From positions 372,001-436,000 of the forward strand of contig JHXJ01000001.1 of assembly GCA_000621765.1 (NCBI GenBank): 64,000 bases of DNA. The letters run 5' to 3'. The notes beneath the pieces were generated by a model that searched no databases, was not told the origin of the DNA, and saw only the letters and a list, made by a program, of their open reading frames with translations. Positions 17,157 to 25,854 of the stretch are shown here, piece after piece. This DNA is from Ruminococcaceae bacterium AB4001 (GTDB lineage Bacteria > Bacillota > Clostridia > Saccharofermentanales > Saccharofermentanaceae). The number at the start of each line of letters is the position of its first letter. Within the stretch, counting starts at the first letter, position 1. A program made the position numbers and the translations under genes.

Positions 17157-19699
17157 GCCTGATCACCTCCTTCGCTCTCGGGTTCAAATTCGAAAACTTC
17201 ATCGCTTTCCGAGTCGTCTGCCAGCTGTTCTCTTATGATGGCGGCAATCCGTCCGTAATCACGTATGGTCTCCTCGTGATTCTCGATGATGTATTCGTTG
17301 TCGTTCTCTTTTGCTGCTTTCTCGAGAGCCTTAGCTCTTTCGGAAAGGTCAGATAATCCGATCATCTTGGAAGTGCTCTTTAATGCATGGACAAGTATCT
17401 CGTAATTGTGCCAGTCGCGGACTGAGAAATAATGCTTTATCGAAGCGATCTTATCCGTGGCTTCCGTCGCGAACTGCATGAGAAGTGACTTATAGAATTC
17501 TGCATCACCGACGCAGTAGCTTAAGCCTGCGACAGTATCGATGCCGTTCTTCTGAAGGATGTCCATTACATCGTCTTTCTGAGCTGTCTCTTTAGAAGGT
17601 TCTTCAGGTGCGCTCTCCTGGCTTTCGGAGGATATCTCATCAGGATCAACGAACGTTATCGAGTTCTTGGGGAGGACCTGCTTCAGCACACGCTCAAGCT
17701 CCTCGATCTCTATTGGCTTGCTGACAAATCCGTCGAAGCCTTCTTTGAGGAACATCTGCTTTGCCGAGCTCATTGCGTTTGCGGTAAGGGCAACAATGGG
17801 GATGGAACCGTTGAGACCGGCGACATCCGTCCTTATCCTCTTCATTGCTTCAACGCCGTCCATTCCGCTCATCATGTGATCCATGAATATGATGTCGAAA
17901 ACTTTTTCGCGGCAGACGTCTATCGACTCCTGGCCGGATGTTACGGTGCTGACTCTCATGCCGTATCTTCCGAAGATGCTCTTCGCGACTACAAGGTTCA
18001 TGGATTCATCGTCAACGACGAGAGCCCTTATGCCTTCGCAGCGCAGCTGCTTGACGCTTTCTTCCTTGGATCCGACTGAGGAATTCAGAATGGATACGAC
18101 AGGGAAGCAGTAGAACGGCTTTTCGAGCACTTTGACGCGCGTGTTCTTCGGAAGGACGATGCCCTGGTTTGCAACTACCGCAACGACCATTTCTTTTGCA
18201 AGTTCTTCAATGAGGTCTACGTTATCGTTGTATTCTTCTTCGGCGATGAACAGGTGTGTCAGATGGACTGAGTTGTGCAGGAGCTTGAGATTCTCGGCGT
18301 TGTTAACGCGGTGCATCTGTACTCCTAATCCCTTAACGATGTTCATGACCATGGAGTTGTAGTAGTCCCTGACTGCAGGATGATCGTATTTCTCGAAATG
18401 CAGGAATCCGCCGATGCAGAGCTTGTCAGGTGCAGCGACAGACATGCAGCTCAAAGGATCGACGATCCTCTGGGGGATGCTTACGGTGACCGTGGTGCCG
18501 ACATCAGGTTTGCTCTTTATCGTCATGAAGCCGCCTAAGAGGGAAACGAAACCTGATACTATCGCAAGGCCTAAGCCCAGACCACCGCCCTGACGGGTGC
18601 GTCCGGAATCAGCCTGATAGAAGCTGTCGTAGACCTTTTCGAGTTCGTATTCGGTCATGCCCTTGCCGGTATCCGTGACTTCGATATTGAGGTTCAATCC
18701 GTATTCGTGTTTTATGGCGGAGATCCTTACGTATACGCCGCCTTTCTGTGTGTACTTAAGACCATTGGTGATAAGGGCTTTGAGCACTTTCTTGAGCTTG
18801 GTGACATCGGTGTTCATTACCGCCGGGATGGACGGGTCGACATCGATGATGAGCTCGACATTGCGTGACTTATATTGTTTTACGTCGGTAACGAGATCGT
18901 GAAGGACAGAGGCGAGCATGTAGTCTTCGTTGTTGCAGACGACCTTCTTACGGTCGATCTCGGAGTAGTCAAGGATGTCACTGATCTGTTCTGCGACCTT
19001 GCGTCCCGCGTCCCTTACGGCGATCAGGTCGCCCTGGATCTCACGGTTCCTGGACTTGTCTATCGCGAGGCTCGTAAGTCCGATGATGGCGTTGACAGGA
19101 GTTCTTAATTCGTGTGATACGTTTGCAAGGAAATCGTTGAGACGCTCTGTGGCTTCGGTGAGCTGCTCGACTTCGCCTATCGAACTGTTCAATACATCGG
19201 TCCATTTGTTGATTATGGTTTTCGCGAAATGACCAATGAAATAAACCATGCAGAGGTGAAGTGCTATACGCGTGATCATGAGTGCGTCAAACTCCACGTC
19301 TGCGAGATACATGTTTACGATCTCATAAGCCATCGTCACATAGTAGGTGAGCTGGCAGAGAGTGATGAGGGCTTTCATGCCGGTCAGGATCGTGAGCATC
19401 ATGATCGCGGACATTACGATCGCCAGATCGAAAGTGCTCGTATCATGTATGCCGTAGAAGAAGAAACATCCCATCATCAGTACCGCATATACCCATGTGC
19501 GGACATTGGCGGGAGTGGTATGTCTGATGTGCAGTATCCAGGCGACTACGACCCCGACGAGGATAAAGATCAAAGCCCATATTTCCCAGCCCATGATCAG
19601 CGATTCTCCGATCAGGATAAACGAAAACAGGGTGTAACTTAACAGAAGTGTTAAATGCGAAGACTGGAACAGGTCTTCACTGTCTTTGGCTATAGTCAT
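17153..19699 (-). CDS. Hybrid sensor histidine kinase (HisKA-HATPase-REC-HPt)
   Basis: An 848-residue complete phosphorelay protein. Six or so membrane segments span about 15-165 with no large external sensor. A short coiled linker leads to HisKA with His196 (ANVSHELRTP), an ATPase with TNGLKYT, DTGKG and GGGLGLGLAI, a receiver-like region lacking an obvious phospho-Asp (about 425-545), a true receiver with Asp607 (FMDHMMSGMDG) and Lys661, and an HPt domain with His771 (VHALKSTSKMIG). It lies 27 bases after the c-di-GMP gene and overlaps the DegV-kinase gene by 4 bases, so all three are one operon. The HPt could pass phosphate to the receivers of either neighbour. The signal is unknown. Confidence 0.88.
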   Translation of the reverse strand: MTIAKDSEDLFQSSHLTLLLSYTLFSFILIGESLIMGWEIWALIFILVGVVVAWILHIRHTTPANVRTWVYAVLMMGCFFFYGIHDTSTFDLAIVMSAIMMLTILTGMKALITLCQLTYYVTMAYEIVNMYLADVEFDALMITRIALHLCMVYFIGHFAKTIINKWTDVLNSSIGEVEQLTEATERLNDFLANVSHELRTPVNAIIGLTSLAIDKSRNREIQGDLIAVRDAGRKVAEQISDILDYSEIDRKKVVCNNEDYMLASVLHDLVTDVKQYKSRNVELIIDVDPSIPAVMNTDVTKLKKVLKALITNGLKYTQKGGVYVRISAIKHEYGLNLNIEVTDTGKGMTEYELEKVYDSFYQADSGRTRQGGGLGLGLAIVSGFVSLLGGFMTIKSKPDVGTTVTVSIPQRIVDPLSCMSVAAPDKLCIGGFLHFEKYDHPAVRDYYNSMVMNIVKGLGVQMHRVNNAENLKLLHNSVHLTHLFIAEEEYNDNVDLIEELAKEMVVAVVANQGIVLPKNTRVKVLEKPFYCFPVVSILNSSVGSKEESVKQLRCEGIRALVVDDESMNLVVAKSIFGRYGMRVSTVTSGQESIDVCREKVFDIIFMDHMMSGMDGVEAMKRIRTDVAGLNGSIPIVALTANAMSSAKQMFLKEGFDGFVSKPIEIEELERVLKQVLPKNSITFVDPDEISSESQESAPEEPSKETAQKDDVMDILQKNGIDTVAGLSYCVGDAEFYKSLLMQFATEATDKIASIKHYFSVRDWHNYEILVHALKSTSKMIGLSDLSERAKALEKAAKENDNEYIIENHEETIRDYGRIAAIIREQLADDSESDEVFEFEPESEGGDQA

Positions 19700-19726
19700 A
19701 AAGTCTGTCCTCTGTGCGTAATGTCT

Positions 19727-22063
19727 TTAATTGCCCTTGATCATCTCCAACATTATCTCAGCGACCTCCGGATCAAACTGAGTGCCTTTTCCATTTTCGA
19801 TCTCACTTATTATCTTTTCAGTCGAAAGCCTGAGCCTGTAGACTCTGTCACTGGACATTGCATCGTAAGCATTTGCGACGGCTATGATCCTGGATTCTTC
19901 AGGGATCTCATTTCCCTTAAGGCCGTCCGGATAGCCTGTGCCGTCGTATCTCTCGTGGTGGTGTCTTACGACCAGAGCGAAATTCGGGTTAGACTCGATC
20001 TTTTTCAGGATTGATTCACCCATCTCTGCGTGTCTTTTAACTATCTCGTATTCTTCATCCATCAGGCGTCCTGGCTTGTTCAGTATCTCTACCGGGATGC
20101 CGATCCTGCCGACATCGTGAAGGATGGAGATCATGTAGACTTCGTCCTGTTTTGCTTCGGAATAGCCCATTCTCTTAGCCAGATTTCTTGCATACTGGGC
20201 AACGCGCATTGAATGGCCTTTTGTATAGACGTCGTTGGCTTCGATCACTGCGGCAAGGCAGCTTATCGTCTGCAGGAAGAGGGCTTTGTTCTCTCTTGTC
20301 TTCTGCTCGACTTCCGAATAAAGCTGTTTCTGCAGCGTAACGAGCTGGATTATATGATTGACTCTGAGGAGGAGCACTTCGGGAATAAACGGTTTTCTGA
20401 TGAAGTCCATAGCTCCCAGCATAAGTCCTTCGCGTTCTGCTCCCTCGCTCTCATCAGCGGTAAGGAATATTACCGGGATCTGGGATGCAGCAGACTCCAG
20501 GGAGTGGAGTTTCTTTATGCAGTCAAAGCCTCCCATTCCGGGCATCTTTACGTCCATCAGGATCAGGCTGGGCAGTTCTTCTTCTTTTTCGATATACTCG
20601 AAAAGAGCTTCTCCCGATTTCAATGCAACAACGTGTATTCCGTCCGAACTTAAGACCTTTCCCGCAACCTGAAGATTGATCACGTCGTCATCGACAACGA
20701 CTACTGTCTTGATATTCAGGTCGAGACCTGTCTCTTTGCTGCCGATGAATTCGGTCTCATGCGTGATGACGAGATTGGAAATGTTCCTGGCTTTCCAGGG
20801 ATCCAATATGTGCGAAAGGATAGTGTCGACGGAATCAGCTCTGATATCAGTTACGAAAACGAAATACTGGTTCTTGCTGTTCCTCATGAAGATATCGGAT
20901 TTACGGAGCGAACTTCTTATGTGGTTTCCGAATTCGTCAACGCTGTCGTAGAACGCTGTGTCGGCGGTCCCGTTCTCCGGAGTGAGAGTGAGAAGGACCT
21001 TGCAAGCGTTGATGCGGTGTCTTAAGAGATATCTGATGATGTACCTGTAAACTGGGGCGAATGAATCCTTATCGAGCTGGAGCGCTACGTCCTGGATGGA
21101 GCGTTCCCCCAAGATCTCCGAGAGAGCATGGATGTCAGCTGCAGATGACTCGTTTCCGTTGTCGACCTCATCATCGTAAAGGCCGTATCCGTGCTTGCCG
21201 TTTTTCTTGATCGTATAAAGAGATTTGTCGGCGAGTTTTAAGAGTGAATTATAATCGTTGCCGTATCTGGGTACGAATATGCCGCCGATAGAAGCGCCGA
21301 GCGGGATGCTCATGTCTTCGCCCATGAGTTCCCTGGCTCTTCTCGTTATGTTTGCATTGATCCTTTCCGTGATCGATGCGACAGCTGCTTCCGTTGTGAC
21401 ACCGACTGCAAATGCAGTGAATTCATCGCCGCCGATCCTTCCGCATTTGCTGCCTGAAGGAACAGCCTCGCGGATCGTTTCCGAGCACGCGATGAGGACC
21501 TTGTCTCCCATCTCGTGACCATATAAGTCGTTAACCAGCTTGAATGAATCGAGGTCGATCATCATAAGGCAGCCGGTCATGTTCGAGCACATTTTCGACA
21601 GCTCGACACCGGTCGCAGCTTTATTCAGAAGTCCTGTGAGCTTATCGGTCATCGCTTCGCTCTTAAGGCTCTGCATCTCCTGGGAGTTCGACATGATGTT
21701 GTCGATCCTTCGTAAAAGTACGTCAGGATTAAAAGGCTTTCTGATAAAGTCGGATACGCCGACCTCAAAACCTCTTGTCTCCGTATCGACATCCTCATCA
21801 GCAGTAAGGAAGATGACAGGAGTCTTCATGAGACCTTTGCTCTGCTCTAACTGCCTTAACTTACCGAGTGTCTCGAAGCCGTCCATTACCGGCATCTTGA
21901 TGTCAAGGAGAACAAGATCAGGTGTTCCGTTGGCATCTATGTATTCGAGAAAAGCATTACCGGATTTAAGAGCCGTAACACGCATGTTGTTCTTGCTCAG
22001 GATATGACCGGCCATCTTAAGATTGGCCGTGTCATCATCTACGACGATTATCCATTTAGCCAT
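19727..22063 (-). CDS. Dual-receiver c-di-GMP protein: REC-GGDEF-degenerate GGDEF-REC-HD-GYP
   Basis: This 778-residue soluble protein carries both synthesis and breakdown modules for cyclic di-GMP. Receiver 1 has Asp54. GGDEF domain 1 (about 135-300) has the metal/substrate motif DLDSFKLVND and an intact GGDEF at 211-215, but no RxxD inhibitory site before it. Residues about 340-440 look like a second GGDEF fold whose signature is lost (SKNQY in place of GGDEF, after LRKSDIFMR). Receiver 2 has Asp504. The HD-GYP phosphodiesterase (about 590-778) has HD at 649-650 and HHERYDGTGYP at 702-712, all intact. Being first in an operon with two hybrid kinases, it is the likely output of that relay. 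GGGGT precedes the ATG. Confidence 0.92.
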   Translation of the reverse strand: MAKWIIVVDDDTANLKMAGHILSKNNMRVTALKSGNAFLEYIDANGTPDLVLLDIKMPVMDGFETLGKLRQLEQSKGLMKTPVIFLTADEDVDTETRGFEVGVSDFIRKPFNPDVLLRRIDNIMSNSQEMQSLKSEAMTDKLTGLLNKAATGVELSKMCSNMTGCLMMIDLDSFKLVNDLYGHEMGDKVLIACSETIREAVPSGSKCGRIGGDEFTAFAVGVTTEAAVASITERINANITRRARELMGEDMSIPLGASIGGIFVPRYGNDYNSLLKLADKSLYTIKKNGKHGYGLYDDEVDNGNESSAADIHALSEILGERSIQDVALQLDKDSFAPVYRYIIRYLLRHRINACKVLLTLTPENGTADTAFYDSVDEFGNHIRSSLRKSDIFMRNSKNQYFVFVTDIRADSVDTILSHILDPWKARNISNLVITHETEFIGSKETGLDLNIKTVVVVDDDVINLQVAGKVLSSDGIHVVALKSGEALFEYIEKEEELPSLILMDVKMPGMGGFDCIKKLHSLESAASQIPVIFLTADESEGAEREGLMLGAMDFIRKPFIPEVLLLRVNHIIQLVTLQKQLYSEVEQKTRENKALFLQTISCLAAVIEANDVYTKGHSMRVAQYARNLAKRMGYSEAKQDEVYMISILHDVGRIGIPVEILNKPGRLMDEEYEIVKRHAEMGESILKKIESNPNFALVVRHHHERYDGTGYPDGLKGNEIPEESRIIAVANAYDAMSSDRVYRLRLSTEKIISEIENGKGTQFDPEVAEIMLEMIKGN

Positions 22064-22188
22064 ATGTGATTTACCCCGTTTTTACGCAAAAGAAAGCACT
22101 AATGCTAATAATATAGCACACGAGGCTTAAGGTTTTTCTTACCTTATTATGACAGTATTAAAGATAACAGTCAGTTAAATAATTGCGG

Positions 22189-23715
22189 TTAAGGGTTTGT
22201 GCAATAACCTGCGCTGTTGAAATTGTAATTCTTTCCGTCGATCTTATAGGTCGCATTCTTTGCGTACCAGCCGTTGGTATCCTGATAGTACCAGCCCTTG
22301 CTGTCCTTATACCAGCTGGCTTTTGCCTTGTAGATCCACTTGCCGTTTGTCTCGAGCCAGTAGCCCTGACAGAATTCGTTGGATGCCATGGAACCGTCGG
22401 ATTTGAGGAAGTAATAGTATCCGTCAATCATATTCCAGCCGGTCGCCATTGCTCCGTCGGAATTGAAATAGTACCACTTGCCGCCGATCTCCTTCCAGCC
22501 GGTTATCATACAGCCGGTAGCATCCAGGTAATACCACTTGTTGTTATTGTTGAGCCATCCGGTCGCCATTGCTCCGGACTTGTTGAAGAAATACCAATTG
22601 CCGGAGAATTCGACCCAGCCCGTCAGCATAAGGCCTTCGGAGCCGAAAGCGTAATTTACGCCGTCGATATTCTGGATCTTATTATTCGGGGTGCTTCCGT
22701 CATTGTTAAAGAACTGCCACTTGCCGTTTCCTAAGTTGAGCCAGCCGACACGGATATTTACATATGTTGCAGGAACACTCGGAACCTTTTTTATGATCAT
22801 TTTACCGTCACTGCAGTTAATAACAGTGCCATCCAGATGCAGGGCATTACCGATTAATGTGCCGTCGCTCTCACGTTCGTTTATAAGCTTGTTCCACTGA
22901 ACGCTTGTACCGTAATATGTGATCTCCTTCAGACCTGAATTATCAAAGGCATTACAGCCGATAGATTTGACTGAAGACGGAATAGATATTTTCTTCAATG
23001 AGGCGCACTTATAGAAAGCCATGTATTCGATAGAGGTGACACCCGAAGGAATAACTACTGTACTTAAGTTGGAACAGCCTTCGAATGCTCCCAAAGGAAT
23101 GTAAGTAGTTCCTTTTTCGAAATTTGCTGTGCGGAGGGCTGTTGAATCTTCAAAAGAATAATAAATGCCGTTCTTGCTGTAAGCGGCAGGAACCGTGACA
23201 GAGTCAAAACCCTTAAAATTGGTGAAATCCAAGTATACTTCGAAATCGGAAGGGCATTGATTTATTGTGATTTCCGGGAAGTTTTCTTTGGTCAGATTGG
23301 AATAGTCGACATCGACATAGCTCTTTTTGCTGTTGTTGAAAGTCAGCTTCTCGAGCCAGGGACAGTAAGAAAGGTTATTGACCTTTGTGCAGCTTCCGAT
23401 GATATGCATGACATGCACATTCTTTAACAGATTTGCGGGTACTGTGAATGTGTATTGCTCTGAAAAGTCCGGATTGTAAATGTTTACACGGTCTATCGTA
23501 TTACTGTAATCTGCAAAAGTGCCACCTGATGCGGTAGTCTTATTGGTCTTTATAAGTTCTAAGAAACCGTATGAATTATCGACTAAAGTATAGCTCCAGC
23601 TGTATACATAGTCACCGAGCTTGATTTCACCTGTTGCTGACGCGGCGTGTACGAAACTGAATACCGAGACAATAATGCAGATCGTTGTCAGAAGTGAAAC
23701 AAATCCTTTTCTCAT
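22189..23715 (-). CDS. Secreted leucine-rich-repeat protein with cell-wall-binding repeats (paralogue 1)
   Basis: The start at 23715 is chosen because GGGGAGG lies 6 bases upstream and the first residues (MRKGFVSLLTTICIIVSVFS) form a signal peptide; the frame is open upstream without one. The mature 508-residue chain has a beta-rich N-terminal region, BspA-type LRR_5 repeats (FEGCSNLSTVVIPSGVTSIE and the following copies), a conserved V-Q-W...HCSDGD-like junction (here INCSDGKM), then about six cell-wall-binding repeats of about 20 residues with the GW...WYYF/LNxxG pattern. Such repeats attach proteins to choline or other teichoic-acid decoration. The last copies are degenerate. It belongs to a set of three paralogues in 7 kb. 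It is likely displayed on the surface for adhesion; no enzyme domain is visible. Confidence 0.85.
   Translation of the reverse strand: MRKGFVSLLTTICIIVSVFSFVHAASATGEIKLGDYVYSWSYTLVDNSYGFLELIKTNKTTASGGTFADYSNTIDRVNIYNPDFSEQYTFTVPANLLKNVHVMHIIGSCTKVNNLSYCPWLEKLTFNNSKKSYVDVDYSNLTKENFPEITINQCPSDFEVYLDFTNFKGFDSVTVPAAYSKNGIYYSFEDSTALRTANFEKGTTYIPLGAFEGCSNLSTVVIPSGVTSIEYMAFYKCASLKKISIPSSVKSIGCNAFDNSGLKEITYYGTSVQWNKLINERESDGTLIGNALHLDGTVINCSDGKMIIKKVPSVPATYVNIRVGWLNLGNGKWQFFNNDGSTPNNKIQNIDGVNYAFGSEGLMLTGWVEFSGNWYFFNKSGAMATGWLNNNNKWYYLDATGCMITGWKEIGGKWYYFNSDGAMATGWNMIDGYYYFLKSDGSMASNEFCQGYWLETNGKWIYKAKASWYKDSKGWYYQDTNGWYAKNATYKIDGKNYNFNSAGYCTNP
22250..22660. repeat. 60-bp tandem coding repeats (cell-wall-binding units)
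   Basis: Copies at 60-base intervals each encode one 20-residue binding unit of the 22189-23715 protein. They are diverged in third positions. Confidence 0.7.
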
Positions 23716-23750
23716 ACGAAACCTCCCCGAAATCTCATGAATATTTAACC

Positions 23751-23779
23751 ATTCTACTATGGCATCTTTTGTTCGGCAA
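23751..23779 (-). promoter_or_regulatory. Promoter of surface-protein gene 22189-23715
   Basis: On the minus strand TTGCCG (23774-23779) and TAGAAT (23751-23756) are separated by 17 bases, about 35 bases before the ATG. Two direct copies of AGGGACATTA lie upstream. Confidence 0.55.
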
Positions 23780-23795
23780 ACAATTCCGGGGCTTG

Positions 23796-23857
23796 TAATG
23801 TCCCTAAATGGCTGTTTTTTCGAAAAAAAGAACATTATCTCTCAGGATAATGTCCCT
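23796..23857. repeat. Direct repeat pair TAATGTCCCT and hairpin upstream of surface-protein promoter
   Basis: Identical 10-mers at 23796-23805 and 23848-23857 are 52 bases apart, about five helical turns. An inverted repeat ACATTATC/GATAATGT overlaps the second copy. The 291-base gap otherwise holds only the promoter and a distal hairpin; I see no gene in it. Confidence 0.5.
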
Positions 23858-23940
23858 GGATTTTATTTTTCGCGCGAAAAAGGACATTCGCGAAAAGGGG
23901 GAGGTTATCAGACTTAAGGATAAGTATGCAGTCATTATGA

Positions 23941-23979
23941 AAGGCTGCCTCTCAAGTTCATTGAGGAGACAGCCTTCCG
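23941..23979 (-). terminator. Hairpin downstream of gene 24007-25620
   Basis: AAGGCTGTCTC pairs imperfectly with GAGAGGCAGCCTT on the minus strand, just after the stop. The T tract after it is short (TTTC), so termination may be partial. Confidence 0.5.
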
Positions 23980-24006
23980 GTGATTTTTATTAGATTGTTA
24001 AGTTTA

Positions 24007-25620
24007 TCAGCCGTCGACCATTGCACCGTCATCGGTGAAGTAATAGTATTTGTCGCCGATCTTGACTTCGCCCGTGGCCATTCTGCCGTTTTCAGGGTAG
24101 AAATAGTACCAGATGCCACCGATCATTTTCCAGCCCGTGACCATGGTGCCGTTGGTGTTGAAGTAGTACCAGCGTCCGCCTGCGTCTAACCAGCCTGTTG
24201 CCATGGAGCCGTTGGATTTGAGGTAGTACCAGTTATTGCCTTCCTGATACCAGCCGGTCTGCATAGCTCCGGAAGAGTTAAACAGATACCATGTGCCGTC
24301 TATCTTCTGCCAGCCTGTGACCATAGCGCCGCTTTCCTTGAAGTAATACCAGACTCCGTCTATCTTCTCCCATTCGGTTACCATGTGACCGTCTCCGGCG
24401 AGATAATACCAGTCATTGCCGCTCTTGAGCCAGCCTGTCTGTATTACGCCTGATTTATTGGAGTAATACCATTTGCCGTAGAACTGTGCCCAGCCGGTGA
24501 CCATATGGCCGTCACTTGCAAAGCCGTAAGGCTTGCCGGCAATGATCATGATGCAGTTCGCATACATTCCGTTGCCGTTATCGTAATACCACTTGCCGTC
24601 CTCGTTGCGCCAGCCGAGGTAAGCCTGGGAGTAACGGTAATAGTAAGGTGCATCCGCATGGTAGCTGATAAGGACATCACCGTCGCTGCAGTGAATGGTA
24701 GCGTTAGGAAGATAAAGGACGTTTGCGCCTGCGATAGGTCCGCTTCCATCGTACTGCTGGACCAATCCGTACCACTGCGCACGGGTTCCTTCATAGTTGA
24801 TGGTCCTGACTCCGGAATCCTCGAAAGCGTTAAAACGTATGGTCTTTACGGAAACAGGGATATCAATGGAGGTAAGGTTCTTGCAGCCTGCAAATGCGCT
24901 GTATTCGATAGATGTAACGCCTGATTTTATGGTTACTGAAGAAAGGTTCTTGCAATCCTCGAAGGCGCAAGTCAGGACCGCAGTTTTTGAACCGCCTTCA
25001 ATGGTGACGGATTTTAAAGCGGTATTATCATAGAAAGAATAATCGATGTGAGCGTCCGAACCGTACTGCGCCGGAATTGTGACTGAAGCGGCATTGTATT
25101 TTTCACAGTCGATATAATACTCGGCTTCATATGTGTTTGCATAAGAGTCGTAGCTGATCTTGGGCAAAGTACGTGCCGTTCTTCCGTTAAATATAATCCT
25201 TGTAAAATCGGAAGTGTTTTTAGTGAACGTCATTGTCTTTAAATAGTTAAAGGAATTACCGAGCTGCAGCTCATCGCATCTTCCGGTTACATTGAACGAA
25301 GTACATCCCGAGTATTTATAATAGTCATCCCTGTATTTGTAACTGTGAGAGACACCTTGTTTACCGAATATGCCCGAAACATTATATGTCTTTACATCTT
25401 TGGCAACCTCTTCGAGATCATGACCGTAATTGGGAACGGTTATCAGACCGCTTCCAGAGACTCTTAACTCATTGATGGAATTGGTATTGTCAAAGTTCCA
25501 TACATATACTTCGTTGTTTGAACCGAAGTAACCGGTCTTTACATCGGCGAATACAGTGCCAAACGCGGAAACTGCGATGGCCGCTGTCAGGAACAGAGAA
25601 ATGATCGATTTTTTCTTCAT
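24007..25620 (-). CDS. Secreted leucine-rich-repeat protein with cell-wall-binding repeats (paralogue 2)
   Basis: A 537-residue protein beginning with a signal peptide (MKKKSIISLFLTAAIAVSAF, cleavage likely after VFA). AAGGAGGG precedes the ATG. After a divergent beta-rich region come three or so LRR_5 repeats (FEDCKNLSSVTIKSGVTSIE), the junction AQW...IHCSDGDVLI shared with its paralogues, and about nine cell-wall-binding repeats (GKWYY/WYYF...GxMVTGW). It ends directly in a repeat, unlike paralogues 1 and 3, which end in CxNP. The repeats resemble choline-binding modules, and three licD genes lie 13 kb away, so the wall ligand may be made by this same region. Ligand specificity is inferred. 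Confidence 0.87.
   Translation of the reverse strand: MKKKSIISLFLTAAIAVSAFGTVFADVKTGYFGSNNEVYVWNFDNTNSINELRVSGSGLITVPNYGHDLEEVAKDVKTYNVSGIFGKQGVSHSYKYRDDYYKYSGCTSFNVTGRCDELQLGNSFNYLKTMTFTKNTSDFTRIIFNGRTARTLPKISYDSYANTYEAEYYIDCEKYNAASVTIPAQYGSDAHIDYSFYDNTALKSVTIEGGSKTAVLTCAFEDCKNLSSVTIKSGVTSIEYSAFAGCKNLTSIDIPVSVKTIRFNAFEDSGVRTINYEGTRAQWYGLVQQYDGSGPIAGANVLYLPNATIHCSDGDVLISYHADAPYYYRYSQAYLGWRNEDGKWYYDNGNGMYANCIMIIAGKPYGFASDGHMVTGWAQFYGKWYYSNKSGVIQTGWLKSGNDWYYLAGDGHMVTEWEKIDGVWYYFKESGAMVTGWQKIDGTWYLFNSSGAMQTGWYQEGNNWYYLKSNGSMATGWLDAGGRWYYFNTNGTMVTGWKMIGGIWYYFYPENGRMATGEVKIGDKYYYFTDDGAMVDG
24040..24520. repeat. 60-bp tandem coding repeats (cell-wall-binding units)
   Basis: At least eight 60-base units in exact register encode the repeats of paralogue 2. 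The recurrent DNA core is CCAGCCTGTGACCAT and close variants. Confidence 0.75.
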
Positions 25621-25651
25621 TGCTATCCCTCCTTAGAATAAAACTGCGAAA

Positions 25652-25681
25652 ATGATACTACCTTAAGTCTAAGTTTATCAA
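25652..25681 (-). promoter_or_regulatory. Promoter of surface-protein gene 24007-25620
   Basis: On the minus strand TTGATA (25676-25681) is followed after 18 bases by TATCAT (25652-25657), about 32 bases before the ATG. An inverted repeat (25678-25699) overlaps the -35. Confidence 0.55.
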
Positions 25682-25768
25682 CCCTGACAGAAGGGTTGAA
25701 ATCTGTATTTCCACAGATATTGGGCATCTGAGCGATGCTTTGAGTATATATAGATGTCTATCTATATA
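25678..25768. repeat. Three successive inverted repeats between divergent genes
   Basis: TCAACCC/GGGTTGA (25678-25699), ATCTGT/ACAGAT (25701-25718) and TATATAGAT/ATCTATATA (25747-25768) lie in a row between the promoters of the surface protein and the phosphate transporter. They could be operators or small hairpins. Confidence 0.55.
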
Positions 25769-25792
25769 AGAAAAAATGTAACAATATTTTGT

Positions 25793-25821
25793 TTTACATG
25801 CTCCGCTTTTGACGATAGAAT
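25793..25821 (+). promoter_or_regulatory. Promoter of the Na/Pi cotransporter gene
   Basis: TTTACA (25793-25798) and TAGAAT (25816-25821) are separated by 17 bases, with the expected start site about 27 bases before the ATG. Confidence 0.65.
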
Positions 25822-25854
25822 ACGGAAAAAGAATAATCGGAGAGATGGGAAGAT

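Noticed and set aside
22064-22188. c-di-GMP (GEMM) riboswitch near the signalling operon or surface genes
   Set aside because: I searched the gaps by eye for the conserved aptamer blocks and found none.
23808-23993. 61-codon plus-strand ORF in the gap between surface genes
   Set aside because: It runs through a hairpin, the repeat elements and the terminator; no ribosome site or homology is evident.
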